DNA from: Actinomadura chibensis NBRC 106107
Lineage (GTDB): Bacteria > Actinomycetota > Actinomycetes > Streptosporangiales > Streptosporangiaceae
Assembly: GCF_001552135.1 (NCBI RefSeq)
Contig: NZ_BCQP01000056.1
Span: 1 to 64,000 of the forward strand
Direction of reading: 5' to 3'
DNA: 64,000 nt
In this document: positions 25,740 through 34,186 of the stretch, piece by piece
Position numbering within the stretch: position 1 is the stretch's first letter
Layout of the letters: every line of letters begins with the position of its first letter
Position numbers and translations under genes: made by a program
Notes under the pieces: model-generated
The model's database searches: none
Seen by the model: the letters and a program-made list of their open reading frames with translations, nothing else
Told to the model about the DNA's origin: nothing

Positions 25740-26530
25740 GACACTCTGTCTTTCTGGGGGACGCCCCCCAGGCCCTCGGAGCCGCGGCTCCTGCGCCGGA
25801 GGAAACCGTCGAGCGCCGCGAGGAAATCGTCCGGACGCTCCTTCATGACCGACGACTGGGTCAGCCCCGGCGCGATGAACAGCTCGGTGTCGGGCGACTC
25901 CTTGTGCCAGACGAACGCGTCGTCGACGGGATGGACCGAGTCGTCGAGGTCCCCCCGGCACACCAGCGTCGGCACCGTGATCTCGGGCAGGTGCGGCCGC
26001 AGCGTGTAGTACTCCTGGAACCGCGGCTCGCTCCGGGTCTCGCCGTAGAAGGCCACGGCGTCGCGCCAGTCGTCGCCGTGCAGGTACCGCCACTCCCGCG
26101 CCTGCTCGCCGTCGTCGTCGACCACGGCGAAGACGTTCTTGAGCGCGGAGTTGCCGTGCGCGCTGAGCCCGGTGATGGGCGCGTCCACGATCAGCGAGCG
26201 GACCCGCTCCGGCCGCTCCAGCGCCAGCCGCCCGGCGATGCGCGAGCCCAGCGACACCCCGGCCACGTCGACGCGGTCGGCGCCCGCGGCGTCGAGGACG
26301 CGCCACATGTCCTCGACCCACACCTCGGGCCGCCGCAGCGGCGCGACCCGCCCGCTGCGCCCCAGGCCGCGGAGGTCCGGCATGATCACCCGCCGTCCGG
26401 CGGCCAACCGCGCGGGCAGCTCGCCGAACCACCGCCCGGAGGCCGCCGCCCCGTGGATCAGCAGGATCGGGTCGCCTTCCCCCAGGTCCTCGTAGTAGAT
26501 CGTCGCATCCCCGGCACCGATGGTCGCCAT
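25736..26530 (-). CDS. Alpha/beta hydrolase lacking the usual catalytic His
   Basis: A 264-residue alpha/beta-hydrolase. The oxyanion HG is at IHGAAASGRW, the nucleophile S93 in GVSLGS and the acid in CRGDLDDSVHP (D194/D196). Where relatives have GxGH before xxERP, this protein reads PGLTQSSVMKERP (residues 221-233), so the expected His is replaced by Thr/Gln. Either another His (H200, H209) serves, or the enzyme is altered or inactive. It could be a second C-C hydrolase. ATG follows GGAGGAC. It is divergent from the hydratase gene. Confidence 0.85.
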   Translation of the reverse strand: MATIGAGDATIYYEDLGEGDPILLIHGAAASGRWFGELPARLAAGRRVIMPDLRGLGRSGRVAPLRRPEVWVEDMWRVLDAAGADRVDVAGVSLGSRIAGRLALERPERVRSLIVDAPITGLSAHGNSALKNVFAVVDDDGEQAREWRYLHGDDWRDAVAFYGETRSEPRFQEYYTLRPHLPEITVPTLVCRGDLDDSVHPVDDAFVWHKESPDTELFIAPGLTQSSVMKERPDDFLAALDGFLRRRSRGSEGLGGVPQKDRVS

Positions 26531-26624
26531 CGCTCGTCCTCCGCTCGTTCGGCAACGGGATGATCAGCACCGCGCCGGTCCGCCGCAACGCGGTCGTTCC
26601 GTGGGACGGCACATCGCCGTTTCG

Positions 26625-26639
26625 TTCCGCCCGCCGGAA
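26625..26639. promoter_or_regulatory. Operator-like palindrome TTCCG-N5-CGGAA in divergent promoter
   Basis: A perfect inverted repeat located 95 bases upstream of the hydrolase start (minus) and 64 bases upstream of the hydratase start (plus). The 18 bases 26623-26640 are identical to 10612-10629, upstream of the liv operon, even though the palindrome only requires ten of them. Confidence 0.55.
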
Positions 26640-26702
26640 AGGCGGGCTGGCCCGTCCGGCCGTCCGGGACCACCGTTCCGGAGAGCTGACAGGAGGCCGA
26701 AC

Positions 26703-27488
26703 GTGGAACCAGTTCGAAGCGGCGTCGACGAGCAGGCGACCCGGCTGCTGCGCGCCGAGGACACCGTGACCGACCGCGCGCCGCTCACCGACGACCTGCC
26801 GGACCTCGACCTCGCCACGGCCTACCGGATCCAGGACGAGACCCTCTGCCGCCGGATCGAGCGAGGCGAGCAGCTCGTCGGGGTCAAACTCGGCCTCACC
26901 TCCCGGGCGAAGCAGCGGCAGATGAACGTGGACCGGCCGATCACCGCGTGGCTCACCGACGCGATGGCGCTCCCGGCGGGCGGCCCGCTCCCGCGCGGAC
27001 GCCTCATCCATCCCCGGGTCGAACCCGAGATCGTCTTCGTCATGGGCCGCCGACTGGCGGGTCCCGGGGTCACCGCGGCCTCCGCGCTCGCCGCCGTCGA
27101 CCGCGTCTACGGCGGCCTGGAGATCATCGACAGCCGCTACCGCGACTTCCGCTTCACCCTGCCGGACGTCGTCGCCGACAACGCGTCCTCCGCCTACTAC
27201 GTCACCGGTCCGCGTTCCGCCTCGGCCGCCGACCTCCACCTCCCCTTGGAGGCGTGCAACCTGGAGGTGAACGGCCAGATCGCCGCCACCGCGACCGGCG
27301 CGGCCGTCCAGGGGAACCCCGCCGAGGCCCTCGCGATGGCCGCGAACTCGCTGGCCGAACGGAACCACGCCATCGAAGCGGGCTGGATCGTCCTGACCGG
27401 TGGGCTGACCGACGCGATCCCGCTGACCGAGGGCCGCACCATGGCGGCCCATTTCACGCACCTCGGAACGGTCACCGTGACCGGCTGA
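26703..27488 (+). CDS. 2-oxopent-4-enoate (2-hydroxypentadienoate) hydratase family
   Basis: A 261-residue MhpD/BphH/XylJ-family enzyme of the FAH superfamily. Visible are GVKLGLTSRAKQRQMNVDRP, the metal-binding HPRVEPEIVFVMGR (with the Glu pair), GGLEIIDSRYRDFRF and the final GWIVLTGGLTDAIPL. It adds water to the dienol formed by C-C hydrolysis, producing the aldolase substrate. The GTG at 26703 is set by AGGAGG six bases upstream; an apparent longer frame overlaps the divergent promoter. A 4-oxalocrotonate decarboxylase role is possible, since the two families are homologous. Confidence 0.92.
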   Translation: MEPVRSGVDEQATRLLRAEDTVTDRAPLTDDLPDLDLATAYRIQDETLCRRIERGEQLVGVKLGLTSRAKQRQMNVDRPITAWLTDAMALPAGGPLPRGRLIHPRVEPEIVFVMGRRLAGPGVTAASALAAVDRVYGGLEIIDSRYRDFRFTLPDVVADNASSAYYVTGPRSASAADLHLPLEACNLEVNGQIAATATGAAVQGNPAEALAMAANSLAERNHAIEAGWIVLTGGLTDAIPLTEGRTMAAHFTHLGTVTVTG

Positions 27489-27520
27489 GCACAGGATCCC
27501 CCCACTCGAAGGAGAAGGTC

Positions 27521-27994
27521 ATGAGATCACTCATCGCAAAGGGAGCCGTCGCGGCCTCGGTCGTGGCGATCGGCGGGACCATGGCCGTCTGGACGACGTC
27601 CGCGCAGGCGGGCGACACCGGCAGGAGCCGCGTGCTCGACCTGAACGTGCGCAACGACCAGTACGCGTTCGTCGACCTCGGCGCGCCGGGCGCGAGCGTC
27701 GGCGACCGGTACGTCTTCTCCGACACCCTGTCCGGGGACGCCGACGGCGAGGACGGCGGCTCATGCGAGATCGTCAGGGTCGACGGCGCGAAGATCACCA
27801 CCAGCTGCGTGATATCGCTCCGGCTCCCGCGTGGCGCGCTCACCGTCCAGGCCCTGTGGGTCCGCGGGACCGGCCCCCTGACCATGGCCGTCACCGGCGG
27901 CACCGGCGACTACCGCGACGCCCGCGGCGAACTGGTGGCGACCGATATCCAGACGCCCCACGAGGCATATCGACTGCGCGTCCTGGCCGGCTGA
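27521..27994 (+). CDS. Secreted allene-oxide-cyclase-barrel-like protein
   Basis: A 157-residue exported protein. The signal peptide (MRSLIAKGAVAASVVAIGG...) ends near TSAQA-GD. The mature part has the AOC/dirigent-like beta-barrel pattern: VDLGAPGASVGDRYVFSD, CEIVRVDGAKITTSC and the diagnostic GGTGDYRDARGEL. Enzymatic activity is not established for bacterial members, though some bind or cyclise small molecules. It follows the hydratase gene by 32 bases and precedes the amidase, and may be co-transcribed with them. Confidence 0.8.
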   Translation: MRSLIAKGAVAASVVAIGGTMAVWTTSAQAGDTGRSRVLDLNVRNDQYAFVDLGAPGASVGDRYVFSDTLSGDADGEDGGSCEIVRVDGAKITTSCVISLRLPRGALTVQALWVRGTGPLTMAVTGGTGDYRDARGELVATDIQTPHEAYRLRVLAG

Positions 27995-28057
27995 GCTTCG
28001 GATCCCCCCACCCGCGACCGCCGCGCCGTACCGGTCCAGGACCTCATGGAGACTCGC

Positions 28058-29506
28058 ATGACCGATCTGCCCTTCCGTTCCGCGGGCGAACTCGCCGCCG
28101 CCGTCGCGGCGAAGGAGGTGTCGAGCGTCGAGCTGCTCGACCTCTACCTCGCCCGGGTGGAGCGGTTCGATCCGCGGGTGAACGCCATCGTCGCCCGGGA
28201 CGAGGAAGGAGCGCGAGCCGCCGCGCTGGCGGCCGACCGCGCGGTCTCCCGCGGCGAACCGCTCGGCCCGCTGCACGGCGTCCCCGTCACGGTCAAGGAC
28301 AGCATCGAGGTCGCGGGCATGCGGACCACCGGGGGTTCGGCCCGCTGGGGGCACCACGTCTCGGCCGTCGACGCCGAGGCGGTCACGCGGCTCAAGGACG
28401 CGGGCGCGATCGTGTTCGGCAAGTCGAACCTGCCGGCCGACGCCCGGGACTGGCAGACCTACAACGAGATCTACGGGACCACCAACAACCCGTGGGACCC
28501 GGCGCGCGGGCCCGGCGGTTCGTCCGGCGGGTCCGCCGCGGCCCTCGCCGCCGGGCTGACCGGCCTGGAGCTCGGCGGCGACACGGCGGGCTCGATCCGC
28601 GTGCCCGCGCACTTCTGCGGCGTCTACGGGCTGCGCCCGTCGTTCGGGATCGTGCCGAGGTACGGGAGCGTCTCCGGACACGCGCCCGGGACGCTGGCGG
28701 AATTCGACATGGCCGTGCTCGGCCCGCTCGGCAGGCATGCCGACGACCTCGCCCTGGGGCTGGACGTCCTCGCGGGAGCAAGCCGTGAGAACGCCCCGGC
28801 ATGGCGCCTGGACCTGCCCGCCCCGAGGGCGAGCACGCTGCGGGAGTTCCGGGTCGCGGCATGGCTCGACGACCCGTTCTGCCCCGTCGACGGCGAACTG
28901 GTCGCGATCATGCAGGCGGCGCTGGAGGCGGTGCGGGCGGAAGGCGCCGTCGTGACCGAGGGCGCGGGGCCGGTCGGCCTCGAGGAGACGGTGGCCGTCT
29001 ACCGGCCGCTGCTGATGGCGCAGAGCGGCCTCATCGAGCCGGACGAGTCGTATGCCGCGCTGGTGAAGCTCGCCGCGGCGGAAGGCGCCGCGGGCGGGTT
29101 CGCGTCGGACATGACCGTCCGCTTCCGCGACTGGCACGCTCTCGACGAACGCAGGCAACACTCCCGCCGACGCTGGGCCGAGTTCTTCCGCGACGTCGAC
29201 GTGCTCCTGTGCCCGGTGAGCCCTACGGCCGCCATTCCCCACGACCACCGTCCCGACCCCGGCTGGTCCGTCCGGACCCTGCGGGTCAACGGCGCCGACC
29301 GGGCGTATGGCGAGATGCTCACGTGGGTGGCGCCGTCGTCGGTCAACCATCTGCCCGCGGCGGTGGCGCCCATCGGGACGACCGGGGACGGGCTCCCGGT
29401 CGGCGTCCAGGTGATCGCGCCCTACCTGCACGACCGCACCGCGGTCCGGTTCGCGCAGTGCCTCGCGGAAGTGCTCGGCGGGTTCCGCCGCCCGCCGGGA
29501 TTCTGA
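28058..29506 (+). CDS. Amidase (amidase-signature family)
   Basis: A 482-residue cytosolic amidase. The Ser-cisSer-Lys triad is visible: K80 in PVTVKDSIEV, Ser in RGPGGSSGGSAA (S155/156) and nucleophile S179 in GGDTAGSIRVPA. A GGAG at 28048 favours the ATG at 28058; ATG 28046 is an alternative giving four extra residues. Together with the nitrilase-family hydrolase and the pyroglutamyl-peptidase-like protein it is the third amide-bond enzyme in the cluster. This suggests a nitrogenous substrate or intermediate. It ends the plus-strand unit that begins with the hydratase. Confidence 0.92.
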   Translation: MTDLPFRSAGELAAAVAAKEVSSVELLDLYLARVERFDPRVNAIVARDEEGARAAALAADRAVSRGEPLGPLHGVPVTVKDSIEVAGMRTTGGSARWGHHVSAVDAEAVTRLKDAGAIVFGKSNLPADARDWQTYNEIYGTTNNPWDPARGPGGSSGGSAAALAAGLTGLELGGDTAGSIRVPAHFCGVYGLRPSFGIVPRYGSVSGHAPGTLAEFDMAVLGPLGRHADDLALGLDVLAGASRENAPAWRLDLPAPRASTLREFRVAAWLDDPFCPVDGELVAIMQAALEAVRAEGAVVTEGAGPVGLEETVAVYRPLLMAQSGLIEPDESYAALVKLAAAEGAAGGFASDMTVRFRDWHALDERRQHSRRRWAEFFRDVDVLLCPVSPTAAIPHDHRPDPGWSVRTLRVNGADRAYGEMLTWVAPSSVNHLPAAVAPIGTTGDGLPVGVQVIAPYLHDRTAVRFAQCLAEVLGGFRRPPGF

Positions 29507-29595
29507 GCCGGGGCGCGGGCGGCGCCTACCGCGACATCGGCACGATCGCCGCTTACGGCGACCTTCCGCCCATGAGTGCGCGTTCCCCATGGGAC

Positions 29596-29627
29596 GGTCC
29601 TGCGGCCTGGTGTGAGGCCGCAGGACC
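29596..29627. terminator. Perfect hairpin between convergent genes
   Basis: A 13-base perfect stem (GGTCCTGCGGCCT / AGGCCGCAGGACC) with a 6-base loop lies between the convergent amidase and the small membrane-protein gene. No T tract is present, as is common in high-GC actinomycetes. It probably ends both transcripts. Confidence 0.75.
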
Positions 29628-29689
29628 GAACGCTCGGAAGCCGTCTTCAGCGGCCGACGCGTGTCGGCCGTGGACGCGGTCCGTCCGGG

Positions 29690-29854
29690 TCAGTGCCTGC
29701 GGGCGGGGAGGATCCGCTTCACCGCCAGGGCGGCGGAGACGACGGTGAAGAGGGCCAGCCCGAGCCAGAGGGCCTGGAGGCCGAGCCAGGGCGAGGCGGC
29801 CGCCGCGCCACCGAAGCCCGCGGCCACGCCACCGATAGGGGGATTGTTGTACAT
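29690..29854 (-). CDS. Small membrane protein (54 aa), unknown
   Basis: A 54-residue protein with an N-terminal NNPPIGGVAAGFGG segment, one hydrophobic helix (WLGLQALWLGLALFTVVSAA) and a basic tail (VKRILPARRH). That looks like a membrane anchor without a sortase motif. Its ATG starts two bases after the stop of the glycosyltransferase gene, behind AAAGGAAATGG, so the two are translationally coupled. It may be a small partner subunit of the polysaccharide synthase. The function is not known. Confidence 0.65.
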   Translation of the reverse strand: MYNNPPIGGVAAGFGGAAAASPWLGLQALWLGLALFTVVSAALAVKRILPARRH

Positions 29855-29856
29855 GC

Positions 29857-31281
29857 CTACCATTTCCTTTCTTTGCGCCAGGCGGCCTGCCAGAAGGCGC
29901 GTGCCTGGACGATCTGGAGGAAGACGTCGAAGATCATTTCGACGACGATGGTGCCGGCGAGGGCCATCTGGAGCGGGCCGCGCTGCCGGACGGTGACCAC
30001 CCGCTCGACCATGAAGATGACCGTGACGGCGGCCCAGATCGGGCTGATCTGGATCCCGCCGAGCCAGATCGCCGAGTAGGCGAGCGAGAACAGGTAGGCG
30101 GTGATCACCAGGATGCCGATCAGGGAGAGGAGCTGCCGTCCCCAGTAGGGGCGGGTGATCGGCGTCCAGCCGTAGTCGACGAGGTTCTCCAGGGCGCCGC
30201 GCTTCCAGCGCAGCCGCTGCTGGGCCAGCTCGCGCCAGGTCGGCATGACCTCGGTGGTGAGGGTGCACTCCTTCGGGCACAGGATGCGGAACCCGAGATG
30301 CAGGATGGCGAGGGTGAGCTCGTTGTCCTCGGTCAGCACCCGGACGTCGTAGACGTGGGGGAGGCCGGGGAGGCGGCGTTCGCGGCGAGCGGCGACCACC
30401 TTCTGCAGGGTGGCGGCGCGGAAGATGGTGGCCGTGCCGGTCAGGACGAGCGCCTTGCCCTGGAGCCGCCGGACGTCCCGCGCGTAGCGGGCGTACTCGT
30501 TGCGCTGGAACATCCCCACCGTGCCGCCGCCCGGTTTGCCGGTGAACGTCCCGCCGACCGCGGCGTAGCGGCCGGAGGCGAGGTAGTCGACGCCGTGCCG
30601 GATGAACCCGGGGTCGAGGGCGGAGTCGGCGTCCATCACCATGATCGCGTCGTCCGGGCCGAAGATCGGCAGCAGCCGGTCCAGGACCTGGTTCAGCGCG
30701 CCCGCCTTCTTGTGCCGGTTCCCGCGCGTCCCGACGATCTCGACGCCGCAGAGCTGGGCGAACGCGGCGGTGGCGTCGGTGCAGTTGTCCGCGATCACGA
30801 TGATGTGGTCCGGCGGGCGTTCCTGTCTGCGGAGGGAGGCGATCGTCTCGGTGATCTGCTTCGCCTCGTTGTGCGCCGGGATGAGGACCGTCACGCGCAT
30901 CGCGTCCGCGTGGACGGGCGGCAGGTCGCGTTTGCCGTCCCGGGGGTGGGATCGGGTCGGTGCCGCCGGGCGCGGGCGAGGCGGTGGCGTGGCAGCCGGT
31001 CTGCGGGGTGGTTGCGTGGCGGCCGGTCGGCGGGGCGGTGGTGCGGGGGCCGGTCGGCGGGGAGGGGCGGGTGGACGCGGCGCGACCGGTTGCGGGGGCG
31101 CCGGGCGGTGGCGCGGTATCACCCGGTCGGGGACGGTGACGGTCGGCGAGGCGCCGGGGTCCCATGCGGCCGGGACCGCCCGATGGCCGGGCGTGTCGCG
31201 CTGGGAGAGCCGGTGGTGTCCCAGGTGGTGGCCGGTGGGACGCGGCGGGACGGTCCTGCCGTGCTCGGAGTCGGGACGCAT
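29857..31281 (-). CDS. Family 2 membrane glycosyltransferase (polysaccharide synthase-like)
   Basis: A 474-residue processive-type GT2. An unusual Pro/Arg-rich N-terminus (about residues 1-125, many PPRRPAATPP-type repeats) precedes the GT-A domain VTVLIPAHNEAKQITETIASL. The nucleotide-sugar/metal motif is MDADSAL, the catalytic Asp is in LTEDNELTL, and the acceptor motif is QQRLRWKRG. Three or four membrane helices follow (LLSLIGILVITAYLFSL and others). This is the cellulose/hyaluronan/chitin-synthase layout, so a cell-surface glycan product is likely. The gene sits in a three-gene unit with a sortase and a tiny membrane protein. Confidence 0.88.
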   Translation of the reverse strand: MRPDSEHGRTVPPRPTGHHLGHHRLSQRDTPGHRAVPAAWDPGASPTVTVPDRVIPRHRPAPPQPVAPRPPAPPRRPAPAPPPRRPAATQPPRRPAATPPPRPRPAAPTRSHPRDGKRDLPPVHADAMRVTVLIPAHNEAKQITETIASLRRQERPPDHIIVIADNCTDATAAFAQLCGVEIVGTRGNRHKKAGALNQVLDRLLPIFGPDDAIMVMDADSALDPGFIRHGVDYLASGRYAAVGGTFTGKPGGGTVGMFQRNEYARYARDVRRLQGKALVLTGTATIFRAATLQKVVAARRERRLPGLPHVYDVRVLTEDNELTLAILHLGFRILCPKECTLTTEVMPTWRELAQQRLRWKRGALENLVDYGWTPITRPYWGRQLLSLIGILVITAYLFSLAYSAIWLGGIQISPIWAAVTVIFMVERVVTVRQRGPLQMALAGTIVVEMIFDVFLQIVQARAFWQAAWRKERKW

Positions 31282-31282
31282 G

Positions 31283-31939
31283 TCAGCGGGCCCCCGTGCC
31301 GGTGACCCGAGCCAGGTGGCCGAAGGCGATGACGTTGTCGGTGTAGTGGCCGCTGCCGCGGTCGAAGCGCCCGCCGCAGGTGATCAGCCGGATCGCCGCG
31401 TAGCCGGGGTCGCCGTACACCCGCTGGGTGGGGAACCGGTCCTTGCCGACGCGTTCGACCGAGTCGATCCGGAACTCGGCGGTGCGGCCGTCGGCGCGCA
31501 GGACGCTCGCGCGGTCGCCGGGGCGGAGGGCGCCCAGGCGGTAGAAGACCGCGGGGCCGTCGGCCGTGTCCACATGCCCGATGATCACGGCCGCCCCGCG
31601 GCTGCCGGGAGCGGCGCCGAGCCGGTACCAGCCCGCTTCCCGGGCACGGGGGAGCGGTGGTGTCTCGACGGTCTGGTCCGGGTTCTTGGCCAGCTTCATC
31701 AGCGGTGTCCGGACGGCGATCCGCGGGACGTCGAGACGCAACGGCACCGAAGGCGGCAACGCCAGGGACGACGACGCGGGGTGTGCGGGGGGCCTGGACG
31801 CGGCGTCGTCGGGCATGGGCGGAGCGGCGGCCTGCTGCCCCCGGAACGCCTGGACGATCAGGAAGGCCGCCACGACCAGGCCGGACAGCCCGACGGCGGC
31901 GGCCGCGAGGACGCGCGTGCGCGGGCCACGATGCACCAC
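31283..31939 (-). CDS. Class E/F sortase-like transpeptidase
   Basis: A predicted membrane-anchored sortase of about 218 residues. It has an N-terminal helix (RVLAAAAVGLSGLVVAAFL), the catalytic His in AVIIGHVDTADG, Cys in RLITCGGRFD and the C-terminal GHYTDNVIAFG segment. The frame extends to an ATG at 32029. I prefer GTG 31939 because the first 30 codons of the longer form have about 50% GC at third positions, unlike the rest, and GGGGGAG precedes 31939. No LPXTG-type substrate is encoded nearby. It is coupled to the glycosyltransferase gene. Confidence 0.8.
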   Translation of the reverse strand: MVHRGPRTRVLAAAAVGLSGLVVAAFLIVQAFRGQQAAAPPMPDDAASRPPAHPASSSLALPPSVPLRLDVPRIAVRTPLMKLAKNPDQTVETPPLPRAREAGWYRLGAAPGSRGAAVIIGHVDTADGPAVFYRLGALRPGDRASVLRADGRTAEFRIDSVERVGKDRFPTQRVYGDPGYAAIRLITCGGRFDRGSGHYTDNVIAFGHLARVTGTGAR

Positions 31940-32677
31940 GGGACGTACTCCCCCCACGCTCGACCGATGGTGATGGCGCCTCGTATTACGGCGCAGATGG
32001 GAACGGTAATGCCTCGGTCGAAGATTCATTCTTTGTGTGAGTAAAGCCGCAGATGAACGGCATGTGACTTGTGCGGTTCGCCAGTCATGATCGTTGGTAA
32101 TGGCTCATTTGACGAGGTGGCCACTGCCGTGCGGCGCTGGACCAAAGCGGTCGCCTGGCAGGGCTTGCTCATGGGCTCTGACCTGCGAAGACGTAGTTCT
32201 TTCGGGTGGAGGGCGGGGCCGTCCGGGAGCGCGGCGACGACGAACGGGCGCCCGGGTAGGGCTACAGGCGGCGCTGGCCGGAAGTGGCCGCTCCGTCGTC
32301 CGCAACCTCGTCGTCGCAGGTCAAGGTCAAATCGAGTGGTCCGTCATCTGCGTCCGAAACACCCTCAAACAGGGGGCCAGGCGCCGGGTCGGCCTTGCCG
32401 CCGGGGCAACGGCTGCCGGGGCGCGCCGACGTCGGCGGCGACAGCCTTTTCCGGAATCGAGGTCACCCCGGCGAACCCAGCCCTTAAGAGACCATTTGCT
32501 TTGGCCGGTGGGAATGGCGGATGCGTGCGGCGGCGATGTCGATGGCCGCCGTGCCCGGATTCGCATTCGTGGCGGCCGCTCTGATGGCGCCAGTCGCTCA
32601 GTGATGACGCGGTCGTGCTGCTCGGACGGCCCGCCGGGGCGGGCGTTCCGCACCGCTCGAACCGCAATGGTGCTCGG
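31940..32677. other. Long stretch without a recognisable gene
   Basis: About 740 bases. Open frames exist on both strands but read as Arg/Pro-rich composition artefacts with no start signals, domain or third-position GC bias. The first 100 bases are comparatively AT-rich and may hold the promoter of the sortase operon. Nothing else recognised. Confidence 0.4.
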
Positions 32678-34186
32678 TCAGGTGCATTGACCGGCGAGGG
32701 CGGTGCCGGACAGTTCCGAGCAGCCGACGTAGCTGTGGTCGCGCAGCCGCGCGGTCATCGGGTCGCTGGTGAGGAATTGCAGATAGTCGGCGGTCAGGCC
32801 GCGCGGCCGTCCCGCGGTGTAGAGGTACTCGGTCGCGACGAAATGGTAGGAGCCCTTCAGGGTGGCCGAGCGTGTGGCCGGGACGCCGTCGATGCGGAGG
32901 GTTCTGACGTTCGGGAAATAGGTGAGCGCGTCGGCTTCGGCGTATCCGATGGCGTTCGGGGTGCGGTCGATGTAGGTGAGCAGGTCCATGGTGGTGTTCA
33001 TCGTGCAGGCGGCCGGTGCGCTCTGGGAGTCGGTCGGGCAAGGGGCCGAGGCCGGAAAGTCGGTGCTTCGCGTGCCGAGGACGGTCTGCTCGAACGTTCG
33101 TCGGGTGCCCGAGCGGTTGTCGCGTCCGACCACGATGAAGCTGCCATTGGCCGAGGACGGGCTGTTGCGGAACAGGTCGCGGAGTTGTGCGGTGGTCAGG
33201 TCGGACAGCCTGAGGTTCTTGTTGGCCACCACGGCGAAGATCACCAGCCCCACCGGGCGGACGCTCAGCCCCGGCGTGTTCCCGTCCTCCTCGCCGTCGG
33301 TCATGGCGATCACTCCCGGGACCGGACGCCGGCGCAGGTCGTCCAGCCCGGCGCCGCTTCCCACGGCGGAGATCGTGATCGACGCGCCGGTGCAGGCGTT
33401 CTCGTAGTCGTTGGCCACGGTGTTGGCGATCGGCGCGAAGGCGGTCGAGCCCTGGACGGTCAACGCGCCGATCGCGCACTCGGGGGCGGGGGTGACGACC
33501 CGGTTGGCCAGATAGATGCCACCGGTGAGGCCGAACAGCAGCAAAAGGACGGTGCCCACCGCGATCACCCGGAACCAGTAGCGACGGTCGTGGGGTTTGC
33601 GCCGCTGGATCTCGCCGCCCCGAACGGTGCCGCCATCGACGACCTGGTAGTTGCGGTCATTGGGTGTATCGGTCCCCGAGGCCGTTTCCTTGAGGAGGAC
33701 CAGCAGTTTGAAGCCGACGCCCCGGTTCAGCGAGAAGAGAGGCAGGACGATCTTCGACCGGTCGTCGGGCGGCTGCATCGCGTCGTCGGGGGCGTCGATG
33801 GTCTTTCTCCGCACGTGCTCTGAGTCGCGGACCTTGAAATGGACGACCTCACGCCCGGGGAACTGGAAGGACAGCGGTAGGGCGAAGTCTTGCTCCACGA
33901 TGTCGTCCCGGCCGGCGCTGGCGATGTCCAGGACGACCAGGCTCCCCTTGTCGATCTCCTGTCCCTGAGAGGAGATCTCCCACATGTCCGGGCCGTCGTC
34001 CTGGAACGTCCGGTTGATCGGCTCGTCGTACAGCACGGCCCAGCTGATCAGTCGGCGCTTGCGGAACCTGCCGTACACCAGGCCGCAGACGAACGTCACC
34101 ACACCGACCGTCAGCCCGGTCAACAGCCCCCTGCTGTCAAGCGCCGAATTCAAGCTGGTCAGCACGTCGAACGCATCGCCTCGCAT
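32678..34186 (-). CDS. Membrane-tethered PstS-like (PBP) protein with cytoplasmic domain
   Basis: A 502-residue protein. Residues about 15-35 form a first helix (LLTGLTVGVVTFVCGLVYG). About 150 residues of unrecognised, probably cytoplasmic, domain follow. A second helix comes at about 225 (FRVIAVGTVLLLLFGLTGG), then an extracytoplasmic type II binding-protein domain. That domain has the phosphate-receptor loops TVQGSTAFAPIAN, SAVGSGAGL and NRSGTRRTFEQ of PstS proteins. There is no lipobox and no transporter gene nearby, so it may sense or present an anion rather than feed an importer. The ATG follows GGGAGAGGG. Codon bias is weaker than in the catabolic genes. Confidence 0.8.
   Translation of the reverse strand: MRGDAFDVLTSLNSALDSRGLLTGLTVGVVTFVCGLVYGRFRKRRLISWAVLYDEPINRTFQDDGPDMWEISSQGQEIDKGSLVVLDIASAGRDDIVEQDFALPLSFQFPGREVVHFKVRDSEHVRRKTIDAPDDAMQPPDDRSKIVLPLFSLNRGVGFKLLVLLKETASGTDTPNDRNYQVVDGGTVRGGEIQRRKPHDRRYWFRVIAVGTVLLLLFGLTGGIYLANRVVTPAPECAIGALTVQGSTAFAPIANTVANDYENACTGASITISAVGSGAGLDDLRRRPVPGVIAMTDGEEDGNTPGLSVRPVGLVIFAVVANKNLRLSDLTTAQLRDLFRNSPSSANGSFIVVGRDNRSGTRRTFEQTVLGTRSTDFPASAPCPTDSQSAPAACTMNTTMDLLTYIDRTPNAIGYAEADALTYFPNVRTLRIDGVPATRSATLKGSYHFVATEYLYTAGRPRGLTADYLQFLTSDPMTARLRDHSYVGCSELSGTALAGQCT

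Noticed and set aside
27491..28010. Short repeated GGATCCCCCCAC after the hydratase and the AOC-like genes
   Set aside because: Twelve shared bases after two stop codons; no hairpin and no further copies, so probably chance or weak homology of spacers.
32069..32690. Possible small genes between the sortase and the PstS-like gene
   Set aside because: No codon bias, no ribosome-binding sites, no recognisable motifs in any frame.
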